Source of the DNA: L227-5C sp038209275 | Lineage (GTDB): Bacteria > Chloroflexota > Chloroflexia > Chloroheliales > Chloroheliaceae | DNA: 24,658 nucleotides | Reading direction: 5' to 3' | Assembly (NCBI GenBank): GCA_038209275.1 | Contig: JBBQXW010000079.1 | Span: 1 to 24,658 of the forward strand | Shown here: piece after piece, positions 7,936 to 13,760 of the stretch | Layout: every line of letters starts with the position of its first letter | Position numbering within the stretch: the stretch's first letter is position 1 | Translations under genes and position numbers: made by a program | Notes under the pieces: generated by a model | Databases searched by the model: none | What the model was told of the DNA's origin: nothing | What the model saw: only the letters and a program-made list of their open reading frames with translations

Positions 7936-7944
7936 AATAGCAGC

Positions 7945-8757
7945 ATGACGACAGAAACAAACAACAAAGAAAAAGGCGAGGGACAGGGGCGGCGTATCCT
8001 GCTGGTGGACGATGATTTGAAAATCGCCCAGTTCGTCGCTTCTAATTTGAAAGCACGCGGCTACGATATAATCAAGGCGGCGGACGGCGAAGAAGCGCTG
8101 AACATGGCGCTGGAAAGCCAACCTGATTTAATGCTGCTCGATTTGTCGCTACCGAAAATCGAAGGTCTGGAAGTATTGCGGCGGCTGCGACCAAACAGTG
8201 CTTTTCCAATTATTATTCTTTCGGCGCTGGATGATGAAGCTTCCAAAATCGAGGCGCTGGATTTGGGAGCGGATGATTATCTGACCAAGCCGTTTGGAAT
8301 TGGCGAATTATTGGCAAGGTTGCGGGTAGCTTTTCGGCGGGTAGAAAACGGGATTGGCGCGGGGTTTGTGCATCAACCGGGGTCGTCTACGCCAGCCGAA
8401 ACGTCGGCCCAAACCGAAATTGTCGAAGGTCTTGATGCCAGTGGACGCTATTACCGCACCGGAACAATTGAAATTGATTTAGAGGGGCGCATTGTTAAAT
8501 CGAACGGCAAAGAAGTGGCCTTAACCCCAACCGAATACAGCTTGTTACAATATTTGGTGACAAACGCCGGAAAGATTCTCACGCACTGGGAATTATTGCA
8601 AAAAGTCTGGGGGCCGGAGTATGGCGGTGAAACTGAGTATTTACGTACTTATGTCAAGCAATTGCGCCGCAAGCTAGAGCCGGATATGAGCCACCCAATT
8701 TATCTGTTGACCGTACCCAGCACTGGCTATCGCTTCCGTCCACCAGGAATAGAGTGA
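7945..8757 (+). CDS. OmpR/KdpE-type response regulator (receiver plus winged helix)
   Basis: A 270-residue protein. The receiver at about 16-130 has Asp22-Asp23-Asp24, phospho-acceptor Asp66 in LLDLSLP, Ser93 and Lys115 in TKPF. A linker of about 35 residues, longer than usual and rich in polar residues, precedes the winged-helix DNA-binding domain at about 165-265 with the typical LTPTEYSLLQYLVTNAGKIL, QKVWGPEYGGETEYLRTYVKQLRRKLE and VPSTGYRF segments. The wing and recognition helix resemble KdpE. It probably acts as a DNA-binding partner for the histidine kinase at 4905. Orphan status is possible because the Uma2 gene lies between them. The start codon has no strong Shine-Dalgarno, which suggests translational coupling to the preceding gene. 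Confidence 0.93.
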   Translation: MTTETNNKEKGEGQGRRILLVDDDLKIAQFVASNLKARGYDIIKAADGEEALNMALESQPDLMLLDLSLPKIEGLEVLRRLRPNSAFPIIILSALDDEASKIEALDLGADDYLTKPFGIGELLARLRVAFRRVENGIGAGFVHQPGSSTPAETSAQTEIVEGLDASGRYYRTGTIEIDLEGRIVKSNGKEVALTPTEYSLLQYLVTNAGKILTHWELLQKVWGPEYGGETEYLRTYVKQLRRKLEPDMSHPIYLLTVPSTGYRFRPPGIE

Positions 8758-8775
8758 ACCTTCGGGCTTCGTGAG

Positions 8776-8828
8776 ATAGGGGCGCAATTTATTGTGTCCG
8801 AACAGGGTTTGACCCTTCAAACCCCTAC
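8776..8828. repeat. GTAGGGG-family repeat, degenerate copy 2
   Basis: This copy has TAGGGG at the left edge, CAATTTATTG in the left arm, AACAGGGTTTGA in the middle and AAACCCCTA at the right edge. It lies between the OmpR-type regulator and the convergent receiver gene. The arms pair less well than in the copies at 4818, 11131 and 16650. Confidence 0.55.
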
Positions 8829-8841
8829 AAAATTTAAGGGA

Positions 8842-9207
8842 TTAGTTGACCAAATCCTGCACTTCGGCAATAAAATCGGGCGTGGCAAACGGTTTTTGGA
8901 GGTAAGAAGTAACTTTCAGTTCTCGCAAAAGCTTACGGTCGGGCGGGAACGAAGAAATCATCATGATAGGCAATTCCGCCAGGTCGGGCCGGGTACTATT
9001 GCGTAAGGCGCGCACGACCTCCCAGCCTTCGCCATCGGGCAAGGCTATATCCACTACTGCCAGTTCCAAATTTGAACCAGCTAAAGTTGCCAAACCTTCG
9101 GCAACAGTTTTGCAACCTCTGACGTTGAAGCCCTTTTTCAGCAAGGTATTGAGCAACATATCGCTCAAATTCTCATCGTCATCTACCAACATTATCAACT
9201 CGGCCAT
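8842..9207 (-). CDS. Single-domain response regulator (CheY-like receiver)
   Basis: A 121-residue stand-alone receiver. Asp9-Asp10-Asp11 follow MLV, phospho-acceptor Asp53 is in VVDIALPDGEG, Ser85-Ser86 provide the switch hydroxyl, and Lys105 is in LQKPFATPDF. There is no output domain. Such proteins act as phosphate relays or sinks, or bind a target directly. It converges on the OmpR-type regulator and is the third receiver in the cluster, which suggests phosphate distribution from the nearby kinase (inference). All catalytic residues are present. Confidence 0.9.
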   Translation of the reverse strand: MAELIMLVDDDENLSDMLLNTLLKKGFNVRGCKTVAEGLATLAGSNLELAVVDIALPDGEGWEVVRALRNSTRPDLAELPIMMISSFPPDRKLLRELKVTSYLQKPFATPDFIAEVQDLVN

Positions 9208-9307
9208 CCCCGTTTTACGCCTTTACTTAATTTCTGGTTAGATTAATAGGTTCGACAATATAAGAGACTCTGGCACAAACCACTAAACTTATATTAACAA
9301 AAAGGTT

Positions 9308-9340
9308 ATGAAGAAGTCGTGAAGAAGTTGTGAGGTTTTT
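9308..9340 (+). promoter_or_regulatory. 11-bp-phased direct repeats upstream of the Rieske gene
   Basis: ATGAAGAAGTC (9308-9318) and GTGAAGAAGTT (9319-9329) repeat with an 11-bp period, followed by a partial GTGAGG at 9330. Head-to-tail sites with 11-bp phasing are the typical binding mode of OmpR/PhoB-type regulators, and an OmpR-type regulator is encoded just upstream. Sequence pattern only. Confidence 0.35.
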
Positions 9341-9366
9341 TAAACACTAATGTGGTAAAATTCAGC

Positions 9367-9382
9367 GTGTAAAATTTCACAC
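9367..9382. promoter_or_regulatory. Imperfect dyad in the Rieske gene leader
   Basis: GTGTAAAATTTCACAC is a dyad matching its own reverse complement at 14 of 16 positions. It ends 32 bp before the GTG start at 9415 and overlaps a TAAAAT that could serve as a -10 element. It may be an operator. Confidence 0.3.
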
Positions 9383-9414
9383 AAATTATTTTCTGCAATT
9401 AGAAAGAGGGCAGA

Positions 9415-9762
9415 GTGTTGTCGGCGGAACTGGAAGTAGATAGCGAAGGTTTTATAAAGTTAGTCCAGGCGGGCGAAATTGCGCCGGGCGAAATGGTACA
9501 GGTAACGTTTGATTGGCAGGGGGAGAATCGTGAAGTGGCTTTAGCGAACACCGAAGGCGAAATTTACGCTTTCCGCGATGTCTGTCCACACGCCTATTTT
9601 CCGCTCAGTATCGGTCATCTGAAGGGGACTAAACTGGAATGTCGAGGACATAACTGGCAGTTTGATTTAAAGAGCGGCAAAACGCTCTACCCGCCCATTC
9701 GTAAAACTCTCGAAAAATACGAAGTGAAAATAATAAACGGCACAATTTGGATTAAGCTTTAA
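9415..9762 (+). CDS. Rieske-type [2Fe-2S] ferredoxin
   Basis: A 115-residue soluble protein. The two cluster-binding boxes are Cys57-x-His59 in VCPHAYFPLS and Cys76-x-x-His79 in CRGHNWQFD, with 16 residues between them. This is the spacing of small Rieske ferredoxins (NirD/BphA3-type), not of membrane-anchored cytochrome bc subunits, since there is no transmembrane helix. It would carry electrons to an oxygenase or reductase, or act in a NirD-like role, but no such partner is adjacent. Translation probably starts at GTG 9415, with AGAGGG four bases upstream; TTG at 9418 is an alternative. It ends inside a strong terminator. Confidence 0.93.
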   Translation: MLSAELEVDSEGFIKLVQAGEIAPGEMVQVTFDWQGENREVALANTEGEIYAFRDVCPHAYFPLSIGHLKGTKLECRGHNWQFDLKSGKTLYPPIRKTLEKYEVKIINGTIWIKL

Positions 9763-9797
9763 AATCAGGCCGCCTCTTTCAGAGGCGGCCTGATTTT
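9761..9797. terminator. Bidirectional intrinsic terminator
   Basis: A perfect 16-bp stem (arms 9761-9776 and 9782-9797, centre GGCCGCCTC/GAGGCGGCC) has a 5-nt loop, TTTCA. Each arm is flanked by the A-run and T-run needed in its direction. It overlaps the stop codon of the Rieske gene and serves the convergent membrane-protein gene from the other side. Confidence 0.9.
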
Positions 9798-9807
9798 ATA
9801 GTTTTTA

Positions 9808-11109
9808 TTAGGACGCGCCGGAAGTGGCGAGAATACCGATAGTGGCAATCCAGGTCATAATCTGGATGGCGATGATTGAGCCATAGAGCAGCAGGGCCGG
9901 AACGCGCTCACGCGGATGAAGCCAAGTGCCGAGGATGCTGTTGGTAAAGGCGGTGAGCAACCCGATTAAGGGCAACCACAGAATCGAAATCGAGGATTCG
10001 AGGCGGTCTACCACGCCAAATTTGTTGTAGTGCATCCGAATAATCGGCGGAAAATCGGCAAAGCGCGAAAGCAAGAAAGCGAACAGCGCCAGATTAATCA
10101 CTACACCAAGCAAAATCAGGCCGCGCCCCAGCCAATCGTGCCAGAGCGGATGTGTCAGGAATTTGCCCCGAACAACCTCTTCTTCGACGGACTCGATTGC
10201 GCCCAGGTTGCGGCGTAGCTTGTACTCAGTCATAAACTGCTGCGGATCAGCGGGAGAAATAGCGTAGGTAGTGTTGGTAGTGCGTACCAGCAAGGTTTTC
10301 GGAAAGGGCTGGGTGCTATAAAACTGAATTTCGCCAAGTGAAGCCAGCCAGCCTTGATTAGTATAGAAGCCGGGCCAGCTAGTCAACAATTTGGTTTTTA
10401 CTTTGAAGGCCACGAAGCCGGGAACGGGCGCGGCTTTCTTTTCGGGCGGTTTTCCCAGATTATTCTGACTAGAATTATCAGAAATAGGTTGCGACGAAGA
10501 AAGATTTTCAGGGCGACCACCATCGGCGGCGGTTATCCCGTCGTCAAATTCCGTTTTCAGCACTTCGCCTTCAACTTCAACTACCTCCGAGCCGATTTGC
10601 TCATCCAGGCTGCTGTCAGCCGCTTCGGTGGCAGTCTCAACCCGATGGGCTGTGGTAGTAGTGGTGCTGCGCGGTTGGGAAAAAGTACGCACCCGCACAC
10701 CATCATCGCGACGACCCGCTTCGGGTGGTTTTTCTCCGCCGTAAGCTTCTTGCCGCAAGCTTTCGAGTAAAGTATCAGCGGGTAGCACTTGCCGAACGTT
10801 GGCAAGCGGAATAATCTGTTGCTTGCCGCCCAGTTCGATTTTGATAGCATTGCGGTCAAGATAGTAATGTGTCTGAAAAAACCGCCAGGTGCGGTAGGCC
10901 AGCAGTGCCACCACTAGCGCCGCCGCACAGGTAGCTAAAGCTAACCCGAAAGTTCCCAGGTTAGCGCCGTAATGCGGGTCGTCGTCGTAACTTTCCAGGG
11001 CAAAATTCAGGGTCAGCCAGAGCAGTAGCCCAAAAACGGCCAGAGCAAATCCAGTTAATGCTATTCCAAGCGCCCCCCCGACGGAAGGCTTTGCACGCCA
11101 ATTATTCAT
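9808..11109 (-). CDS. Membrane protein with PH-like and DUF1648-like regions
   Basis: A 433-residue protein. Two N-terminal membrane helices (about 13-36 and 51-73) are followed by YYLDRNAIKIELGGKQQIIPLANVRQVLP, the start of a bacterial PH-like beta domain. This domain is interrupted by a hydrophilic, probably disordered insert of about 120 residues (about 120-240, rich in Glu, Ser and Thr). It then resumes with FVAFKVKTKLLTSWPGF and LLVRTTNTTYAISPADPQQFMTEY. The C-terminal third has three membrane segments. The motif FPPIIRMHYNKFGVVDR resembles the DUF1648 signature, where a 'P..HxN..G..D' stretch precedes the helices. Function is unknown; related proteins are often linked to membrane or envelope homeostasis. 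It lies alone between a terminator and a repeat. Confidence 0.75.
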   Translation of the reverse strand: MNNWRAKPSVGGALGIALTGFALAVFGLLLWLTLNFALESYDDDPHYGANLGTFGLALATCAAALVVALLAYRTWRFFQTHYYLDRNAIKIELGGKQQIIPLANVRQVLPADTLLESLRQEAYGGEKPPEAGRRDDGVRVRTFSQPRSTTTTTAHRVETATEAADSSLDEQIGSEVVEVEGEVLKTEFDDGITAADGGRPENLSSSQPISDNSSQNNLGKPPEKKAAPVPGFVAFKVKTKLLTSWPGFYTNQGWLASLGEIQFYSTQPFPKTLLVRTTNTTYAISPADPQQFMTEYKLRRNLGAIESVEEEVVRGKFLTHPLWHDWLGRGLILLGVVINLALFAFLLSRFADFPPIIRMHYNKFGVVDRLESSISILWLPLIGLLTAFTNSILGTWLHPRERVPALLLYGSIIAIQIMTWIATIGILATSGAS

Positions 11110-11130
11110 AAATATAGTTCAAAGTTCAAG

Positions 11131-11182
11131 GTAGGGGCTTGATTTATCAAGCCCTGTGGGTTCAATAAATTGAACCCCTACA
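11131..11182. repeat. GTAGGGG-family repeat, twin-hairpin copy 3
   Basis: The best-preserved copy. GTAGGGG at the left edge and CCCCTAC at the right edge form an outer stem. Inside are two perfect hairpins, GGGCTTGAT-TT-ATCAAGCCC (11135-11154) and GGGTTCAAT-AA-ATTGAACCC (11158-11177). The result is a compact cruciform of about 52 bp between ilvE and the membrane-protein gene. Confidence 0.85.
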
Positions 11183-11203
11183 CTATACAGGGTCGTAAGG
11201 TTA

Positions 11204-12124
11204 TTAATATACGGGAGTACACCACTCCCGATATTTGTTGACTTTGCCGCGCACCACATCAAAATAAAGCTGTTGCAAGCGGGCTGTTACCGGGCCAATG
11301 CCGCCATCTCCAACCGCACGATGGTCTACCTCGGCAACCGGGGCAATTTGTGCGCCCGTGCCGCACAGAAAAAGCTCGTCGCAATTGTAAAGCTCGGTGC
11401 GGTCTATCATACGCTCCACAATTTCCAGACCAAGTTCCTGCCGCGCCAGCGTCATTATGGTGTGGCGCGTGATACCAACCAGTAGATTTTCGGTGACGGG
11501 CGGCGTAACCAGCTTGCCGCCAGTCATAAGAAACAAATTCTCGGCGCTACCTTCCGAAACGTGGCCGTCGCTGGTGAGCATGATAGCCTCGTCGTAGCCA
11601 TTGAGCATAGCCTCGGATTTGGCGAAGGCGCTATTGACGTAAGCTCCGGCGATTTTGCTGCGGGCGGGCAGCATATTATCGTCCAGCCGTTTCCAGCTGG
11701 ATACGCCAACTTTCAAGCCCCGGTCAATATCTATGTAAGTACCAAAAGGTAGCGAATAAATCGAGAAAGCATTGTCCAGCCCGTGCAAGCGCACGCCGAT
11801 TACTTCGGACGAAATATAGCAGGTCGGACGCAGATAAACATCTTCCCGAAAATCGTTGCGAACCAGCAAATCACGGGTAATCGTACAAAGCTCGTCCACC
11901 GTGCCGGGTAACTTCATCATCAAAATACGAGTGCTGCCCGACATGCGCTCGTAGTGTTCGCGCATACGGAAGAGATAGAGTTGTTCGTGGTCTTCGTTCC
12001 AGTAGGCCCGGATGCCCTCGAAGCAAGCCGTACCATAATTAAAAGCGTGGGTCAGGATGCTAATTTTGGCATCCGCCAGTGGCATAATCTCTCCGTTAAA
12101 GTAAGCGTATATAGTTTTGCTCAT
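11204..12124 (-). CDS. ilvE: Branched-chain-amino-acid aminotransferase
   Basis: A 306-residue fold-type IV PLP aminotransferase that interconverts Leu, Ile and Val with their 2-oxo acids using glutamate/2-oxoglutarate. The family signature is complete: THAFNYGTACFEGIRAYW near 25-42, RMREHYERM, YLRPTCYIS, PARSKIAGAYVNS with the Schiff-base Lys157, EGSAENLF near 190, TPPVTENLLVGITRHTI and GTGAQIAPV near 255. The length is normal. The ATG is preceded by a purine-rich AGAGAAGAAA. D-amino-acid aminotransferase or aminodeoxychorismate lyase share the fold, but the EGIRAYW and GTGAQI motifs favour IlvE. Confidence 0.93.
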   Translation of the reverse strand: MSKTIYAYFNGEIMPLADAKISILTHAFNYGTACFEGIRAYWNEDHEQLYLFRMREHYERMSGSTRILMMKLPGTVDELCTITRDLLVRNDFREDVYLRPTCYISSEVIGVRLHGLDNAFSIYSLPFGTYIDIDRGLKVGVSSWKRLDDNMLPARSKIAGAYVNSAFAKSEAMLNGYDEAIMLTSDGHVSEGSAENLFLMTGGKLVTPPVTENLLVGITRHTIMTLARQELGLEIVERMIDRTELYNCDELFLCGTGAQIAPVAEVDHRAVGDGGIGPVTARLQQLYFDVVRGKVNKYREWCTPVY

Positions 12125-12157
12125 TTTCTTCTCTTTCCGCAGTTTAGTTCAAATTTC

Positions 12158-12220
12158 ACCCACAGAGCAACCCTACGGGCCGAAGTTCAACCCATAGGGC
12201 AACCCTACGGGCCAAGTTCA
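12158..12220. repeat. Tandem pair of a ~31-bp CCCTACGGGCC repeat
   Basis: ACCCACAGAGCAACCCTACG (from 12158) and ACCCATAGGGCAACCCTACG (from 12190) each continue as GGCC(G)AAGTTCA, giving two head-to-tail copies. A third copy of the unit is at 7175-7201. Each copy can form a small AGGG-CA-ACCCT hairpin. They lie in the 234-bp gap upstream of ilvE. Confidence 0.75.
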
Positions 12221-12322
12221 AAGTTAGGAGTTGTGAGTGTGAACAATTGCTGTTATTTTGTCGGCATTATAGCATAATTAAGCAATTTGAGCAGTACATT
12301 TTTGAAGCCAAGAGTGCGCGTC

Positions 12323-12360
12323 AGCCAGGCGCACCCGGACGTTTACGTCCGGGGCTGGCT
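12323..12360. repeat. GC-rich hairpin at the 3' end of the GNAT gene
   Basis: CCCGGACGT-TT-ACGTCCGGG (12334-12353) lies within an outer stem AGCCAG (12323-12328) / CTGGCT (12355-12360). The outer arm overlaps the GNAT stop codon by two bases. No T-run follows on either strand, so this is more likely a dispersed palindromic element than a canonical terminator. Confidence 0.6.
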
Positions 12361-12949
12361 ACAACGCAAACCAACCGGGCGTGGGCGACTCAAATTCGGT
12401 AGCAAGACATTCCATGTGGATTTCGTCGTAGCGTTTTCCAGCCGTTAAACCTGCTTCGTGGCGCGTTCCAAATACTTTGAAACCGGCTTTCTCATAAGCC
12501 CGAATTGCTCTGGCATTAAAGCTGGCGGTGTAGAGAGAAATATTATGCAGATTCAAGAAGCGAAAACCAAAGTCTACCGCCAGTTTAACCGCTTCTGTGC
12601 CATAGCCGCGTCCCCAGTATTCTTTGTTGTCAATGCTGATACCCAAAGAGGCTGTGCCGTTTAGCTGGTCTATCTGCTTTAGTGACACCATCCCAATTAA
12701 AGTCAGATTTTCCAATTCGTAAAGGGCAAAGGTTACTACATCTTTAGCAGTGGTTTCTTGCTCATAGCGAGCAAGCACCTTTTCAAAACTGGTTACTCTG
12801 AAAGTACCACCACCATAAATAACCAATTCGGGAGACTGACGAAAATTCCACAAAATTTCCAGATGTTCGCGGCGATATGGGCCAAGCCCTACTTTCAAAC
12901 CGCGAACATTAAGTAAAGGTTCATTGGGGGTTACAGGTGGAATACTCAT
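12359..12949 (-). CDS. GNAT-family N-acetyltransferase (RimJ/RimL-like)
   Basis: A 196-residue protein from the ATG whose complement is at 12947-12949. AAGGAG lies six bases upstream, so this start is preferred over an in-frame ATG at 12976 that lies at the edge of the mobile element. The acetyl-CoA binding segment is NKEYWGRGYGTEAVKLAVDFGFRFLNLHNISLY, with the Q/RxxGxG/A-like loop WGRGYGTEA. NARAIRAYEKAGFKVFGTRHE follows as the typical beta6-alpha4 region. The N-terminal WNFRQSPELVIYGGG resembles the RimJ/RimL subgroup, which acetylates protein N-termini or small amines. The substrate is unknown. Confidence 0.9.
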   Translation of the reverse strand: MSIPPVTPNEPLLNVRGLKVGLGPYRREHLEILWNFRQSPELVIYGGGTFRVTSFEKVLARYEQETTAKDVVTFALYELENLTLIGMVSLKQIDQLNGTASLGISIDNKEYWGRGYGTEAVKLAVDFGFRFLNLHNISLYTASFNARAIRAYEKAGFKVFGTRHEAGLTAGKRYDEIHMECLATEFESPTPGWFAL

Positions 12950-12974
12950 ATTAATCTCCTTTTCCATATTCGGC

Positions 12975-13194
12975 ATTAGAGTAGGGTGTCCCCAAACCCA
13001 CCCTCACCAGTTCGGTAAATCAGTACGCGGTAGTAAATGTTACAATGCGCCTTACTCTTGTGACTGTGCTGGGCATAACAGTAATGGGGGTCGAACCCAG
13101 GAGTAGCCCCTCACTCCACCAGACCAACTTAACCCAGTTGGCGGGGTTTGTACTCGCCTTTACTGAACTGCCTACCTGCTCACCCTACTCTAAT
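12975..13194. mobile_element. 220-bp MITE-like element with 14-bp perfect terminal inverted repeats
   Basis: ATTAGAGTAGGGTG (12975-12988) and CACCCTACTCTAAT (13181-13194) are perfect inverted repeats. Subterminal CAGTTCGGTAAA (13008-13019) and TTTACTGAACTG (13159-13170) extend the symmetry with one mismatch. The interior has no credible protein gene. If the element proper begins at GAGTAGGG, it is flanked by TA on both sides, which fits IS630/Tc1-mariner-type insertion, but an AT boundary is equally possible. No transposase is present, so it would be non-autonomous. The right end overlaps the last codons of the DIP1984-family gene. A TTCGA-containing stretch near 13089-13100 recalls a tRNA T-loop, but no cloverleaf can be built. 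Confidence 0.6.
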
Positions 13195-13643
13195 AAATCC
13201 GTAACCCAATTAGCTTCTTGAAGCCGCGCATCCAGTTCTCGGTGTTCTTTGGATAGTTGGTCGGCTTGCTTTTGCATTTCAGATACATTAACTGTACTGG
13301 TGAATTTGACCTCTGATTTACTGTAGCGGTCTTGGGTTACTACTGCCGCTTCTGCCAAATCTCGGTAAACGCCAACCCGCAAGATAAGCACATCACGCCG
13401 GGCTAGTGCATCCGAAAGGCTAAGATTATCCTGAAATGTTGTCGTGGAGTTGGTGCGGTTGATGCGCTGAATCAAACTGGTAAGCTCGCTTGCTACCTGT
13501 TCTAGTTCGGCGAGAAGGTCAGCCGGATTTTCCGGCGGCGTATCACCTTCTTGAACTTTAGCGCCACGCAACAGACGTTGTTTCAATTGTTGAAGCCGTT
13601 TTTGAGAATCAGCGCGAAGGATTAAAGCTTCGGCAAGTTTCAT
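13185..13643 (-). CDS. DIP1984-family protein
   Basis: A 152-residue protein starting at the ATG complementary to 13641-13643, with AAAAGGG seven bases upstream. The longer in-frame start would only add residues encoded by a GC-rich hairpin repeat. The sequence matches the DIP1984/septicolysin-like family I know from actinobacteria and Chloroflexota: MKLAEALILRAD, QKRLQQLKQRLLRGAKVQEGD, INRTNSTT, ALARRDVL, LAEAAVVTQDRYSKSEVKF and LDARLQEANWVTDL. It is mostly helical with coiled-coil character and has no known enzymatic motif; function is uncertain. The last residues and the stop (GAG-TAG) lie inside the terminal repeat of the MITE-like element, so the native C-terminus may have been replaced or trimmed. 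Confidence 0.85.
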   Translation of the reverse strand: MKLAEALILRADSQKRLQQLKQRLLRGAKVQEGDTPPENPADLLAELEQVASELTSLIQRINRTNSTTTFQDNLSLSDALARRDVLILRVGVYRDLAEAAVVTQDRYSKSEVKFTSTVNVSEMQKQADQLSKEHRELDARLQEANWVTDLLE

Positions 13644-13657
13644 AATTAAACCCTTTT

Positions 13658-13680
13658 GGACGGGGCAACCCCGCCCGTAC
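13658..13680. repeat. GC-rich hairpin in the DIP1984 gene leader
   Basis: CGGGG-CAA-CCCCG (13661-13673) is flanked by GGA and CCCGTAC. The unit resembles the hairpin at 23358-23381 and looks like a short dispersed element. It sits just upstream of the Shine-Dalgarno of the DIP1984-family gene, where an mRNA hairpin could affect initiation. Confidence 0.5.
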
Positions 13681-13705
13681 CATACAACCTGATGCAATTA
13701 ATAGG

Positions 13706-13737
13706 AAGGCGGACAGAATATAAATCCTGTCCGCTTC
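13706..13737 (-). terminator. Likely terminator of the peptidyl-prolyl isomerase gene
   Basis: GCGGACAG (13709-13716) pairs with CTGTCCGC (13727-13734) across a 10-nt loop, and GAA/TTC extends the stem after one bulged G. It lies 24 bp beyond the stop of the isomerase gene on the minus strand. The following T-tract is weak, so termination efficiency is uncertain. Confidence 0.5.
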
Positions 13738-13760
13738 AATAAAAGTTATGTCAACTAGAC

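Noticed and set aside
13060..13185. tRNA gene on the minus strand (GGGTTCGACCCCC T-loop-like sequence)
   Set aside because: The T stem is imperfect, the 3' side gives no matching acceptor arm or CCA, and no D or anticodon arm can be placed at proper distance.
13644..13697. Longer start of the DIP1984-family protein
   Set aside because: The added 18 residues are encoded by a GC-rich hairpin repeat, while MKLAEAL has a good Shine-Dalgarno and matches the family start.
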